This document shows positions 14,761 to 29,700 of a stretch of DNA of 64,000 nucleotides, in pieces. Numbering within the stretch: the first letter of the stretch is position 1; every line of letters starts with the position of its first letter. Where the stretch lies: the NCBI GenBank assembly GCA_945910005.1, contig OX246747.1, positions 40,895,353 to 40,959,352 of the forward strand. Direction: 5' to 3'. The notes under the pieces were generated by a model, which saw only the letters and a list, made by a program, of their open reading frames with translations, was not told the origin of the DNA and made no database searches. Position numbers and translations under genes: made by a program. This stretch comes from Isoperla grammatica. Its lineage: Eukaryota; Arthropoda; Insecta; Plecoptera; Perlodidae.

Positions 14761-17700
14761 TTAGATGCTGTGTATTCTGAACTGCGCGGGAAGCGAATAG
14801 GCCGGTCTAGCGCGTTGTCTCTCGCTAGGGGGCTGTGGGTTGCCTCGCAGAATCTCCTCCATAGAAGGCTGTGGCTTGGAGTAGGCCGCGCGCTGTTTCT
14901 CGCTAGGTGGCTGTGAGTCTCCTCTCAGGATCTCCTCCATTGACGGCATCGGCTTCGAGCGCATCTCTTTAAACTCTTCTGCGTCTTCGTCCTTGGGCAT
15001 CGGGGGTTGGAACTCGCCTGTAACATGGCCACACATGACTCATGAGCTGGGGGGGTTGACGAGCAAGCCAAACACACATCTAACTACTCTAGAGTGATGT
15101 CTTTCTAAGTGTCCGAGTATACATAGAGGCTTTGCATCTCACCATCGGGCCCAGCACTGGTCATAGACAACCTCTTGTTGCTAAGGATTAGTTTTATGAA
15201 TGCCCATAATTGCGCAATAATTAGCCAATGAGGTGATTAGTGGTCATCTAACTACTCTAGAGTGATGTCTTTCTAAGTGTCTGAGCACATAGAGGCTTTG
15301 CATCTCACCATTGGGCCCAACACTGGTCATAGACAACCTCTTGTTGCTAAGGATTAGTTTTATGAATGTTAATATCCACAATTGCTTAACAATGAGATAA
15401 TAACTGGTAATCTAAGTACCCTTGTGAGCGTCGGTCGGTACACAAGCACCAGGGTGCAGGGTAACATCAGCTGAACACGCGCTAAGGGGGTGTTTTGTCT
15501 GCACCGAAAGAGCATCAAACAATACACAAGTTTACAGAGGTGGAAGATTGTTGCCATGGTTACTAGCGGGTACGGGCTGAGTGTTATTGTTGTTGCCATG
15601 GTTACTTACCGGGGCTGTGTTAGTGTTATTGTGGTTGCCATGGTTACTACTGGTTGCCATGGTTACTTACCGGGCCTGTGTTTGTGTTATTGTGGTTGCC
15701 ATGGTTACTAGCCGGTACGGGCTGAGTGTTATTGCAGTAGCTATGGCTACTACTGGTTGCCATGGTTACCTACACGGCCTGTGTTTGTGTTATTGTGGTT
15801 GCTATGGTTACCTACCGGGCTTCTTTAAGTGTTTGTGTTATTGTGGTTGCCATGGTTACCTACCGGGCCTGTGTTAGTGTTATTGTGGTTGCCATGGTTA
15901 CTTACCGGGCACTGGGCGGCCGTCGGGCATGACTCGTACGACCATGGGGCCTATGACGAACCTCCCTGGGGCCGGGCTCAAGTATTGCTCCACGTTAGAG
16001 GCGGATTCTTGGGACCCCAGCGAGTTGCCCGCGTTGGGCACAGAGGGCTCTGCAATCACACATTACACACATTAGACACGCTCACCAGGATGAGAGGAGT
16101 TTAGTTTAGTTTAGTTTATTGGACAACATATACATATATTACATAATAACGATACATATTTGATGACATATACAGTGATCTGTATTGTTGTCCTGTTTTA
16201 TATAGCCTGATAATAGTAATTGTACAGAGATAAAGAGGAAGAATACAATACAAATAAAATAAGCAATGTAATAATTATAGAAGTAATAACATTAAATCAT
16301 TAGTAAAATAAAAGAGTTAGCATTAGTTATAAATTATAATGGTTGATTAAGATATTCATTTGTGTTATAAAATGGGTGTATTTTTAGGAAGTCTGCTAGC
16401 CTTTTTTTAAAAATTATTATGTTGTCGGAGCTTTTTATGTGATTAGGTAGTTTGTTTTATATTTTTATTTTTAGATAGTCTGAGTTTATTTGTCCTGCCT
16501 TTGTGTTGCAATGTGTTAGGTCTAATTCTTCTTTTCGTCTTGTTTTGTGTTGGTGGATTTTGTCACGTCTAGGAATGATGTTGATTTTATTTCTTATTTG
16601 TACGGCTGATTCATATATATACAGGCTGTAAAGTGTGAGTGCCAGGATATGAGTGGATCCTTATCCTTACCTAGCGCCTCACTGCCGGTGGAATAGAAGT
16701 CCTCCGTATCCTTGTGATGGTGTTTGTGGTTGTTGTTGTTGTCTTCAACGCCTGTTTTAAATGTCCCCTTCATCATCGAATCCCACACTGAAACCAAACA
16801 CTTATGTTAATTGTAATTTAGTTTCTAAAATGGAGCGATTATACTTTCGAATCATCGAGTATAAAGAAAAAGTAAAAAAATATTAGCATCTAGTTTAGAA
16901 CTCTTCTAAATAACAACACAGAACTTTCTGTTTCATTTGAATTTTAGAATAATTAAAATCATTCATAGATTCATAATAAAGGTTATAAATTAAGGCGGTA
17001 CTTTACTACTTCTTTACGGCTACTTTACTAATTGGTCTACCTCTGCATTTAACACAGTCCAACTTCAATACACTAAAGAATATATCGTTATATTATGGTG
17101 CATGCACTGTGCACAGTTGAATAATGTACAAGTGTACAGCATGGCCGCTATGTGTGGCAACTGCAATACCTAATGTACGGGAGTATGGCCAACAATGGTC
17201 GTGACGTCACGTGGATATAAAGCTCGGCTCTTACCGATGTCGTGCGCCCCCCTCTGATAAGGATCCATCTTGTCCAATGAGTCTTCGTTCATCTTTGCCA
17301 GGTTTGTCATCCCGTAGACTAGCAGTACCTTGTTACAGTCCGGCATAGACTGGGTGTCGCAGTACTCCTTGACTTGCTTGCCGAACATGTTGAACAGGTG
17401 CGCCATCTAAACACAAGACAATACCACAGTGTTAGTACAGTCAACAGGTAGCCGTCTAAACACAAGCACAGTGTTAGTACAGTCCGGCATAGACTGGGTG
17501 TCGCAGTACTCCTTGACTTGCTTGCCAAACATGTTGAACAGGTGCGCCATCTAAACACAAGACAACAGCACAGTGTTAGTACAGTCAACAGGTAGCCGTC
17601 TAAACACAAGACACAGTGTTAGTACAGTCAACAGGTGGGCCATCTCACATAGTACATAGTAAAACCTAAACGATTCTCACGCTTCGGTTCTTCTTCTTCT

Positions 17701-20700
17701 TTACGAACCACTTTTCCCTCCGCCCAGCAGTTCCCTATATGGGCGACAGGGGGGGGGGTCGGATGTGTGTAATGATCTATAGATCTAATACTATTTTCAC
17801 CCAGTTCCCTATATGGAAGACACGCGGTGAATCGGATGTTCCTAATGATGTATTGAGCGGCGGAAGATGGATCACAAAGACAATAACATTATTGAGAAAC
17901 ATCACACACGTGTCTATGGGCTGGGCTTCTTGGACAGCCCTAGATGGGTGGTTATTATAACTCTCACTCAACAGCAACAGGTAGTTACCTCGCTAAACTT
18001 GTCGCCACGTAACTTTTCTCGTGCAAGATATGATTGAACTCTGCTCTACTATATCTGCTTGAAACAGGACCAGTATTGGTTGCTACTCTTATTTCGTGTA
18101 TTTGAAAATGACAAATTACCCATATTCAAGTATAACATGTGTTTATTTATGTATTTATTTATTTATTTAACGTCTCTTCTATTCAGCTGTTATAAAAACA
18201 AATGTACATAGAACAATGAATATAAATTGCGATTGTAATGTTTTCTGTATCAATGTTTAATTTACGGTAAATTTGTTTAAATATTACGCATGTAATGTAG
18301 TTCGTTGGGCACTAGTTTGAACGCAAGGCCCTGTCCTCACTCAAATCGAACAAAACGGTGCTATGATCATGTACGCACGTGCGTAGGTAACGCGCGTTAT
18401 GAGTGGCAGACAGACGCATTTGCATATAGAAACTTTTGGTTTCATCGTCTTGTCTGTCTCACGCTCGATAGACAAGAGAAATCGACTCCGCCTTTCTAGA
18501 CGGTGATTTCACGGCCACTCGGACGATGTCGGCGCATCTGAGGTCTCTGCCAAGTTCAATGCTGCCAGGAGGCGGAGACGAGCGTTGTGGTTGTTGTTGT
18601 TAAGCGATAACAATCTGTTGACTTGATTCATTGAGGTTTAACGACGTACTCGGCAGCTGGGTGTTCTTTACGGCGTCGGGGAAGGTGATAGAAAAATGGA
18701 CAATTAGAAGGAATAAGAATTATAAAGGGTAAATGGGAGGATCCCCCTCGTACGATTAGTAGAGTAACCCTGGGCAAAATCTACTCAGCACCCAGAAGGG
18801 GGGAGCAATAGCACAAGACTCAATTGAGGGGGCTGTGACATCACAGGCGGTCAAACAATGTGTTGCTAGGCAACTCCATTGTTGTATCTTTCTTTGATTG
18901 GTGCATATTCAATGTTTGTCCGAAACAAAACACGGCTATTTTTAGAATTGAGTCTTGTGGTATAACAAAGGTTAAACATAATCCTATGCGTATTCCCTTG
19001 TAATACGATACTACAAGAGCAAAACAAAGTATCTCTCTATCACAACAGGGACAATCAAAATATAAACAACCCGAACAAGTAAACAAAGCAACAAGTAAAC
19101 AATAACGACCGCGGACACGAATGCTAATCCACGTCCAACAGGTGAATGTGGGGCAAAGTGTTCCGTTACAACCTTGCTTACATCCTGCCTGTTAGTGACA
19201 CTTGGCAAGGCGGTGTTATTGTCTGGGGCGGTGGGTTTCAGAAGAGCAATGCCCCTCTATCACTAAAGCGGTGTATTTTAGACGCCCAATAGCGTTGATA
19301 ACGAATAAGGGGGCTGTGACGACACAGGTCGGACAAACAATCGGCTGCTTAAGTTGAGAAACTGTAAGAATGACGACCCCCTCCATATCCCCTCCACAGC
19401 TACCCGACCCCCCTCAACTCCGTGACAACCTGACACAATGAAATACGTTGAAAATTAGTTTGTTTCAGTTGTTTAGTTTGTTGTTTCACAGAGTTGAGGG
19501 GGGTCGGGTAGCTGTGGTGGGGATAAGGAGGGGGCCGTCATTCTTACAGTTTCTCAACTATGGATAGTTTCATTGTTGTGTATTTATTTGAGTCGCGCGC
19601 ACATTTAATGTTTGTCCGAAACAAAACACTGTGGAGTGACTATATTTTTTTGATTCTCTCTCTATTAGTGACCCAGTATACTAGCCATCCTGCTAAACGG
19701 GCGTGATGTAGTGTTGTGTATCTAAGGATGGCTAGTGTTGTAGTGTTGTGTGTTTAGGTGACCCAGATCTACGCGACCTACAACCACTAGGCCAGGCAAG
19801 GAAGTGAAGCCAGGTCGATGATTCTAACTTACTTGCCACGATGCAAGCCAGTTATACTTGTGTTGTGTGTATTTATACACACACACTCGTCCTCCATCCA
19901 GCAGACACCAACACATCTTCCAAGGCTGAACCATAGAAACATAAAGAAAACTACAAGAAATGTGTTTTACTAATTATCTATTTATAAATTTTGTTTCTTA
20001 GAATTTAATAAAGAACTTGATGACAAATTTATCGACAATCTAAACGACACTTGTGTTTACTTTAGCCTGGCAATGGTGATTGAACCCTTCTTTCGCCTTT
20101 CAATGGTGATTGAACCCTTCTTACGCCTGGCAATGGTGATTGAACCCTTCTTTCGACTGGCAATGGTGATTGAACCCTTCTTACGCCTGGCAATGGTGAT
20201 TGAACCCTTCTTTCGCCTGGCAATGGTGATTGAACCCTTGTTTCGACTGGCAATGGTGATTGAACCCTTCTTTCGCCTGGCAATGGTGATTGAACTCTTC
20301 TTTCGCCTGGCAATGGTGATTGAACCCTTCTTCCGCCTGGCAATGGCGATTGAACCCTTCTTTCGCCTGGCAATGGCGATTGAACCCTTCTTTCGCCTGG
20401 CAATGGTGATTGAACCCTTCTTTCGCCTGGCAATGGTGATTGAACCCTTGTTACGCCTGGCCATGGTGATTGAACCCTTCTTACGACTGCGCTCCAACAT
20501 TTTGTGGGAGTGGATTTAACGAATCCGGTGCTTGCTCGTTGGCAAGTGTTCATTTTACAAGAGTTGAACCGGGATTTGAACCCAAATCTAACTGAATCCC
20601 GGTTAGAATCCTCCGTGTAAACGTGGCCAACGTCACTTCAACAACATAATCCAAGGAAATGAAAAAGTAAACAAACATGAAATGTAAACTTTTCGTAATT

Positions 20701-23700
20701 CTGCGTTTGTTTGTTTACAACAGAAGCACGTATTGTTTACACCCCAGTCACGTGTTGTTGTAACTCGAGTGTAAGATATCGACTTGCAATTCCAAACAAC
20801 TTGCAATACCAAACAACTTGTACACTTGACAATACCAAAGCAGTTATTCTGTTTTTTTCAAGTTTTCCCAATACGGATATACGTACGAAACATATCAGTA
20901 ATAAACCAGGAACTAGATAAGTAAACAATTGGACTCGATAGCGCGAGAATAGAAGACAGACCAATATTTACACTGGCCAATACGGGACACATATTGCTGA
21001 CACGACTAGAGAGAGCTCACACAACAAGTGGTAGTCTACAAGTGTTTGCATTTCTCTCCTGACAACTCATCAGGACTAGTATCAGTTGGGAAGTCATTAC
21101 TATCCGACCGTTGATTTACTTATGTCGGTGACTGTACACGTCAATTATTACTATTACTCTACTCTTACAACCATGATAGAAACCAGATCGTAAACATTAC
21201 AGCAAGTATTATGTGTTACCGAACTGTGTAACAAACAAATGGATGTACATTGTTGAAAGACAACGCGAAGCATCACAGTTGACCGTGACAGCTTTGCATT
21301 TACAAGCCAACTGACAGCTGAGCATCCTCTGTGCAGTAGTTTGCATTGTTGACCGTGACAGCTTTGCATTTACAAGCCAACTGACAGCTGAGCATCCTCT
21401 CTGCAGTAGTTTGCATTGTTGACCGTGACAGCTTTGCATTTACAAGCCGACTGACAGCTGAGCATCCTCTCTGCAGTAGTTAGCATTGTTCCCACCAGAG
21501 CGCAGAGTACCGTGTCAAACATCTTAGGCAGATATTCCAATTAAATGATGAATTATGAATGACCGCAACGATTGAGAGTTATTCTCTCACTTCCTGGTGT
21601 AATTAGGGGACCTCTAGATCTGAATCCTCGAGGCCTCAACACCTGTTGGATTAAAACACTTGTTACAGTGATGTCGTTGCGTGTGTCGTTAACACGGCGA
21701 GGATGTCGTTAACAATCAACAGGCGAGGTCCCGCATCTATTACTCTTATACTCTTTATGTTGCCGAACTTTATTACAAACAAATGGAAGGCCTCGTGGCT
21801 TCCTAGAAACTATGTTTAAACAAGAATAAGATGAGCTCATTATCACTGACAATGACTGTTAACATGTCTCGTCCTTTGAATATCAGGGGATGGACCCACG
21901 AAACTTTTAAGCTGGATGTATACTGTATACGCTTCGTCAACAATTCTCAACTCAGCCTGATTTTGATTTCTTTGTTTGTTATTTTCGTGAAAATCATAGA
22001 GTTTCTTAACGAATGTTAAACGAAAGGGATAATGAAGAGAAATTTGGAAAGGAATAAATGGTTTTCCCGCAGAAGACGACGATGCAAGTGCAAGATTGCC
22101 CGTCTTACATACTGTGTAAAGTCACACACGTACACACCAATGTTGTGACATTGAAGGACATGACAACTGACGTCATTGGAAAGTCAAAATCTGCCCTCAC
22201 GCAGAGTCGCGCACGCGTATCGCAGTAATCACGACAATGATGCGTATCAACCATTAACTAGCGGCGCCGACAACAACAATAAACGAAAAGAAAACGAGTG
22301 GGCGTCATGACGTCACGGTTCTGTGAGTGACGTCACAGCCTGTCAGGCTTTCTACCTGTGAGCAAACAGGTGGCTTTACAATACACTTGTACACACTAGA
22401 CACACACACGCACCGACTAATGTTATGAGTCGGTGGTAAGACGACGAACTATTATTCGGGAGTTCACCTGTTCGATACTGTTCATTAGCAATCTTGACCG
22501 AAGTTTACCAGAGTATTGATTTCTACTAAGAGCCTTTGGGTATTCCTTCCCAAATATACACACATCCTAATATATCCAGTTATTTTGCTGGAGAAGAGTA
22601 AAACAATTCCAAAAATATTGTAAAAAGTAATAAATAAAAATGTCATCTGGTTTTCATGCACGCAAATGCGTAGGATCGAATAGTTTCTGGACCAATGAGA
22701 GGCCAGCTATTGCAATCACGGTATGCGAGACAAAGAGAGGTGATATATGAAGATGGAAAATTAAAAGAAACTCGTGTCTTACGTGGGATTCGAACCCACG
22801 TCCGCTGATGGCTACGACCTGCGAATAGAGAGAGCAGTCAACACATGTTTCACTTTGGTATCTCGCTTGACGCAGTTTGTACACTAACTCAACCTCATCT
22901 CACTAACTCAATCTCATCTTGATAGAAATTAATTGCATCTGATGTTGTTTCTTCTTTACACTATTTACTACACTACACTATTGTCTAATGCAGCTTCTTC
23001 GTTCCTGTTTTTTGTTTTTATTGTATTAATTTGGATCAAGTCTTATATGTGTATAAAGATATTATTACCTGTGTTTTAACACTCTTCTACCTGTTTTAAA
23101 CTTCATTGTGCGCATTGTCTCTTTACTGGCATTTTTTGTACTTTGTTTGTTTTTGTTATTGTACTTATTTTACGTAGTATTAACAAACACATGTATAATT
23201 TGTGTTCTTTGTGCTTGTTTCTGTGTTTTAATTGTTATGTTTATTATTTCACGCCAAATGGCAGAATACGCTGTATGTGAAATATTGAATAAATAAAAAA
23301 AAAATAACTGGCTACGGCATTAGAGTACAAGAAAACAATATTTGTAGCAATTAAAACATACACAACCGTTGATGAATTGCAAAGAAAGAAAGAATCATCG
23401 CTCGCCCACATTGACTCAACAGCGCAGAATCATCGCTCGCCCACATTGACTCAACAGAGCAGAATCATCGCTCGCCCACATTGACTCAACAGAGCAGAAT
23501 CATCGCTCGCCCACATTGACTCAACAGAGCAGAATCATCGCTCGCCCACATTGACTCAACAGAGCAGAATCATCGCTCGCCCACATTGACTCAACAGAGC
23601 AGAATCATCGCTCGCCCACATTGACTCAACAGAGCAGAATCATCGCTCGCCCACATTGACTCAACAGAGCAGAATCATCGCTCGCCCACATTGACTCAAC

Positions 23701-26700
23701 AGAGCAGAAACAGTTGATCGTTTTCTTAAACGCCGTTCACTAATTAAACAACATAAACACTTTCATTTCATATCCCACGTATGTATTGTAATCGCGCTGC
23801 CATTCGTGCGACTCCGTCAAGCTTCGTGTAGAGTCGTGCGTGTGCTAAACGATCTCATCTCGAGTTAAGTGCACGTGCACTTGAATGCGAGACGCACTTG
23901 TTGCACTCGGTGTACACTTTCCATCTCGTCTGCCGCGTTTTTTGCGTCTGTTTCTTTGTCTTCGGCTAGATTTACATTAATTATCGTTAATGTAATACTG
24001 ACGGACGGCGGTTTGGAAAACGTGACTTTTTATGTAAATATAGCGTTTCTAAAATGATTACCTTCGTGTTCATTGTGGCGTGTTGTTATCACGGTCCCCT
24101 AGATGCGCAAACAAACACGGTAATGACCATATACGTCCACTTTCTTTGGATCGGCGGACTAAACTCTTACATTAAATTCACTTGGGTGATTCACAAAACA
24201 TTTTAACTGAAAATGTTTGGAGACTCAAGGAAACAAATCAATATACCACTACTAAACAACCTCCTTAAATAAGCACCCATTTTAATGTATTCAACAATTG
24301 AAAGCTAAATTCCCGTTTATTATAACTGTATTTACTTAATGTCTGTATACGTGTTAGTTATAAAACTGGTTAACAAAAAAGGACAATTAATATAACCATA
24401 CAATTAATAATGAAAGAATAGGAATATCGCTGTACAATTTATTTTTCTTGCCACCAGAACATCTACACGATTCTGAGTGTCACATATAAAATAGTATAAT
24501 ATTGCTAGATAAGTGCGATGTTGATTGGTTGTGTGTTGTAGCTACTCGCCAGGACAATGGCCTTGCATATATGCAACAGGTGAGGTGTACAGTAGGGAGG
24601 TCCTGATTGACATACAGTGACAAAGATAGCCGGGAGGATCTGGACCAAGGCTCCGTCACAACAATATAAACTATCAGCGTGGACGTGGATGCTCCAACCT
24701 TGGGCGCGTAATTAGAGGCATCTAGGTCACGGCGAGCCACTGCGGTACGACAAGCGAGCGAGAGGCGAGTGTTAGATTCAGCAATTAAATAGGAAACTGC
24801 GTTGAAAGTCACGGTACGATTAGTAATGCATTAGCTTGCTCGGTTGGAGTGCACGAAGTGAGTTATAACTTCTGTGAGCCTGATACAACATTTATCTCAT
24901 TCCTGTGAGCCTGGTACAACGTATATCTTATTCCTGTGCTCCTGATATGAAGTACTGTCTTATTCCTGTGAGCCTGGTACAACGTATATCTTATTCCTGT
25001 GCTCCTGATATGAAGTACTGTCTTATTCCTGTGAGCCTGATACAACGTATATCTCATTCCTGTGCTCCTGATATGAAGTACTGTCTCATTCCTGTGAGCC
25101 TGATACAACGTATATCTTATTCCTGTGCTCCTGATATGAAGTACTCTCTTTTATTCCTGTGAGCCTGATACAACGTTTATCTCATTTCTGTGCTCCTGAT
25201 ATGAAGTACTGTCTTATTCCTGTGAGGCTGTGAGCCTGATACAACGTATATCTCATTCCTGTGCTCATGATATGAAGTACTATCTCATTCCTGTGAGCCT
25301 GATACAACGTATATCTTATTCCTGTGCTCCTGATATGAAGTACTGTCTCATTCCTGTGAGCCTGATACAACGTACTTCTCATTCCTGTGCTCCTGATATG
25401 ATGTACGGCTGTGGCTGATTTTAGTTATGTGCAACTAGAATTCGATTCTGATACCTTGGTAAATGCATACACTGTCTATGCTGCGTATCTGATACTAACT
25501 CGTTGATTATGAATTTAGAATACTTCAGTTCTAGAGAATTCTATGTTCCTAGTACGCGATAACATAATTCCTTATTCCAAGTATACATAGCTCACTGTTT
25601 ATGGCATGAGGTCTAAGTAATGAGACGCTGACTTAATCGAAGGCGAATGCTGTGATAACAGTCCTCGGACAATCTTTCTCAACTGTCTAAATATGCTAAA
25701 CTACAAAACTATGGTCAGGTTTCCTGAGAAACACGAATATTATTGCCGGTTCTGCATAATTAAAAAGCGTTGTCAACGTCCTGTTTTCCTGATCAAAGAA
25801 CTAACTCGATGTTCATGAACCAACCACACGATAATAATCTTTGGCCATATTCCCATCTATAACGTGAACAACACGTTAATGTTTATTTCCATCTCGTCCA
25901 TCTTACGAAATAACCTGATATGTAACCTTGTGAGCAAAAGGTGTAAACATGTCGCAACGAACATGCGAGTTATTTCGTGAATCACAGCAGAAAAAACTGA
26001 TTATAAAGCAGAATCAATAAGCTGCAATCACGACGACAAAAAACACATCATCAAAACTCATCGTGGAAATCTCATTGCGAAACAGATGGATGTAAATTGA
26101 TACACAGAAAAAAAAAGAGATGAGATTTAAGATAAACGATCGTTTTGTGATTAATCGTTTGATGTCGTCCGTCCATGGAGGTTTGATGGGCAATCAATGA
26201 CACACTTTCACTACATGGGCATTCTGTTTGAACTATGACCGGGTGGGGGGGGGGGGGGGGGTTGAAGGCCCACAGGCGACACGGTTCTGGAATCAAGTGT
26301 TGCCATGCTTCATATAAAAAAGAGAACTTTGTTTCATTTTATTTTATTAAATGTCTGAATTAGTTTTTTATTGCCTCGATATCAGCCACAATTTCGTCAC
26401 GTGAGCGTGGAGGGGGGGGGGGGGGGGGGGCACTTCACTTCTCACTTGCTCCAAGCTGTCTAGATGATTGCAAGCGCTGTTTTAACAGCAGGACCGACCA
26501 TGCTAGAAGGCCGACACCTGGACTGAGTAATGAATGTCTAAGTACATGTCTAAGTACAGTAGTAAGTACTGCTTCTCACTTGCTCCAAGCTGTCTAGATG
26601 ATTACGAGCGCTGCTCTAACACCAGGACCGTGTTAGAAGGTCGACACCTGGGCCTAAGTATAATGAACGATGTCTGTTTCCCAGGCTCTAACTACATCTG

Positions 26701-29700
26701 CGTGTATAACGCCCACACCGGATCTGCTTAGCATAAGTGGCCGAGTTGATGATGAGTGTGCATGTATAGTTAACACTAAGACGGATTTAAATACCTGCGA
26801 AAATACACCTCGTTTCGTCAACACATGTGTAATCAGTATATAGTTTCGATGATTGCTAGTCCACTATTTACTCTAAACTACTAGTAGGATTATTAACCTA
26901 CGTGTATGACATTCCTACACAAGTAGGTAAATATTTATAATAATCCTACAATTAGTTTAAGAGTAATTAGTTGACAACCAGTACATGTAAGACTACTCCT
27001 ACTGTTGAACTCTTTTAAGGTCCGGTTTCAACAAACTTTCAGTCATCATCTACGTTTATTTTGTACGTAATGTTTGTTGAAACCATTGTTATCAATTAGA
27101 GATCATTAAATCAGAGATTAACGAAGTTTGGTGCATCGTGTCCTCTAGTCACGATGCATGTAGGTACAACTCGAGTCTTGGCCAATCAGCGGTCAGCTTG
27201 ATAAGTTGAACTTGACTTTCACGGCTGCCTGGGTCGGCTCGTGAGAACCACGGCCACCTCGATCTGGTTACAGTCACGGTTCTCATCGGACAACATAGAA
27301 GGCTGTGAACGTTAAGACTCACACATAGATATGTCTACAGACTAACACGTCATGCTTGTACGTGATTTGGGGTCGTTTGCTTCGCGTGTCTTTTATTGGA
27401 GTCGGGCTATAGGTAGCTTTCAATAGACGTCACGTGGCGGCCATTATGAGATACACATTGCTTGTTTACATTTGTTCTGTCAATAGAAGACACATAGGTT
27501 ATTCAGGAAATATCACAGTTTCAAGCAGTATAGATTGATGTGTGCAGGTAAAAGTTCAAGAAAATGATTACACATGCAAATGGTTGTCTTCAAACAGAGT
27601 TTACGCGTTCTTATTTTGTTTTTTTCAGTCGTAATACGGAACCTTTGTTTGAAAACAGTTGATGTGTCAGTCAAAGGACATCTGCAATATTGCAACAATG
27701 CAGTGCCGGAAGAATGTAAACAAATGTTTACAGAGTACCTCAGTATGGCGACCGTGCGATACCGGAAATGACGTTATTGCAAGCTCCCTATTCGAGACGA
27801 TGAGGGGTGACAGATTAAGACGAAGGACAATTAGCAAGAACCCGTGCCTTACGCGGGATTCGAGCCCACGTCCCTACGTTTATAATTCATTAATTCTTTA
27901 TCATCCAATAAATGACCGTATACTTGATGTAGAGAGATATTAAATTCGATTTCTGTAGCTGTCGTCTTCAAATAACTATACATTGTTCCTCCCCAAAAGT
28001 ATTTCAGCTTGTCTTTCATACACCAGCAGTAAAAACAAAAACCGATTAAGGTGGTTTAAAGAAACTACACTAAAATAAGAGAAAAGAACAACCAACGCAA
28101 GCACATCGAAAGTGGTTCCGGCCCAGCGCCTTGATGGTGTATATTATTAGCACACTGGCTGGTAGTTAACAAGTCAACATTTACCCAACCCACGCAAAGC
28201 GACGTAAACACGACTATGTATTGACTTAGCGGTAACGTAGGCGAACACGCTGACTAGGCGATGTTATTGTTGCTATTATAGGCACGCGTGACTCTCATTG
28301 CAAGGCAACCTATGGCTATAGCTATAGTCTAGTAGCATTGGAGGTGAGTTGACACACTATCTGAGGACGTAACGCGAGCCACCGTAGCAGCAAGACAGCC
28401 CCACCCACGACTACCGGTAGCCGGTATCGAACCGGTGACCTCTAGCAGAAGAGTACCACATGAACTAGCAACGAAGCACTCAATAAATTCAAAGTTGTTC
28501 TGAATCGGCCTTGTTGATTCTGGCATTTGTCCGCAGGTGTTCGCACTGTCCAATCACTGATTCATATGTTTCGTATTTGAAATATCGATCTTTGATTGGT
28601 TATCGCTCACTCGTCGACGGTGTTCGAAGCCTACATGGTTGGTTTAGTCACTTTAAATTAAAGTTCCCCACTGCAAATCAGTTTAGTTACTGAGTGGGTA
28701 GACTCTAAATGTGAATTTATTTTATTTTTATTGTATTTAATATGTCATACTATCAAGTGTATTTATAGTTATTGTGTGTAGTATATATGATGCTGGTTTT
28801 CAAGGATATGAGTCAGGGAGAATTGTGTCCAATAAGTAGAAATCTATCCTCGATGGGACTCGAACCTGGGTCTCCTTGTTCGAGTCTCAGTGGGGGTGGA
28901 TTGTTGGACATTCATATTCTTACTCCACAACCTATGGAAAGTTAATATTGTTCTAAACAACACGTCAATGTATAGTTGTCCTGATACAACATCACAAATC
29001 CTTCCGTCATAGACGAGTGGCCAACCAGCGAGCTGCAACTTAGAATACAAATCGCTGATTGGTCGCGAACCACCCGTGAGGTTGTGTCGGGACAAGTATA
29101 ACCACGCGTTATAGTGTCAAGTGAAGCTATGATTGGGGGACAAAACCAACGCACGTGACCTCACTGACGCCGAAACAATCAAACATGTCACTCAGTCACA
29201 GTTACCTTCACAGCCGGGATGTGTCAATCAGATCGGAGCGACGTTTCCTCAGTCAAGTGGGCTGGACAGTCAGTCTGACTGAGGGTCACACAATCAAACA
29301 TGTCACTCAGTCACAGTTGCCTTCACCTCCGGGATATGTCAGTCAGATCTGAGCGACGTTTCCTCAGTCAAGTGGGCTCGACAGTCATTGACTGAGGGTC
29401 ACACAATCAAACATGTCACTCAGTCACGGTTGCCTTCACCTCCGGGATGTGTCAGTCAGATCGGAGCGACGTTTCCTCAGTCGAGTGGGCTCGACAGTCA
29501 CTGACTGAGGGTCACACAATCCAACATGTCACTCAGTCACAGTTGCCTTCACCTCCGGGATGTGTCAGTCAGATCGGAGCGACGTTTCCTCAGTCAAGTG
29601 GGCTCGTCAGTCAGTCTGACTGAGGGTCACACAATCAAACATGTCACTCAGTCACAGTTGCTTTCACCTCCGGGATGTGTCAGTCAGATCGGAGCGACGT

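Noticed and set aside
16594..16797. Frame with an extended start for exon 3 of the secreted-protein gene
   Set aside because: The AG at 16788-16789 gives an in-phase exon at 16787; the extra N-terminal codons are intron.
20057..20553. Open frames of about 147-163 codons on both strands
   Set aside because: They exist only because a 30-bp unit without stops is repeated 14 times; no splice partners or family features.
23391..23706. CRISPR-like regular repeats
   Set aside because: Units are directly adjacent with no unique spacers, and the genome is eukaryotic.
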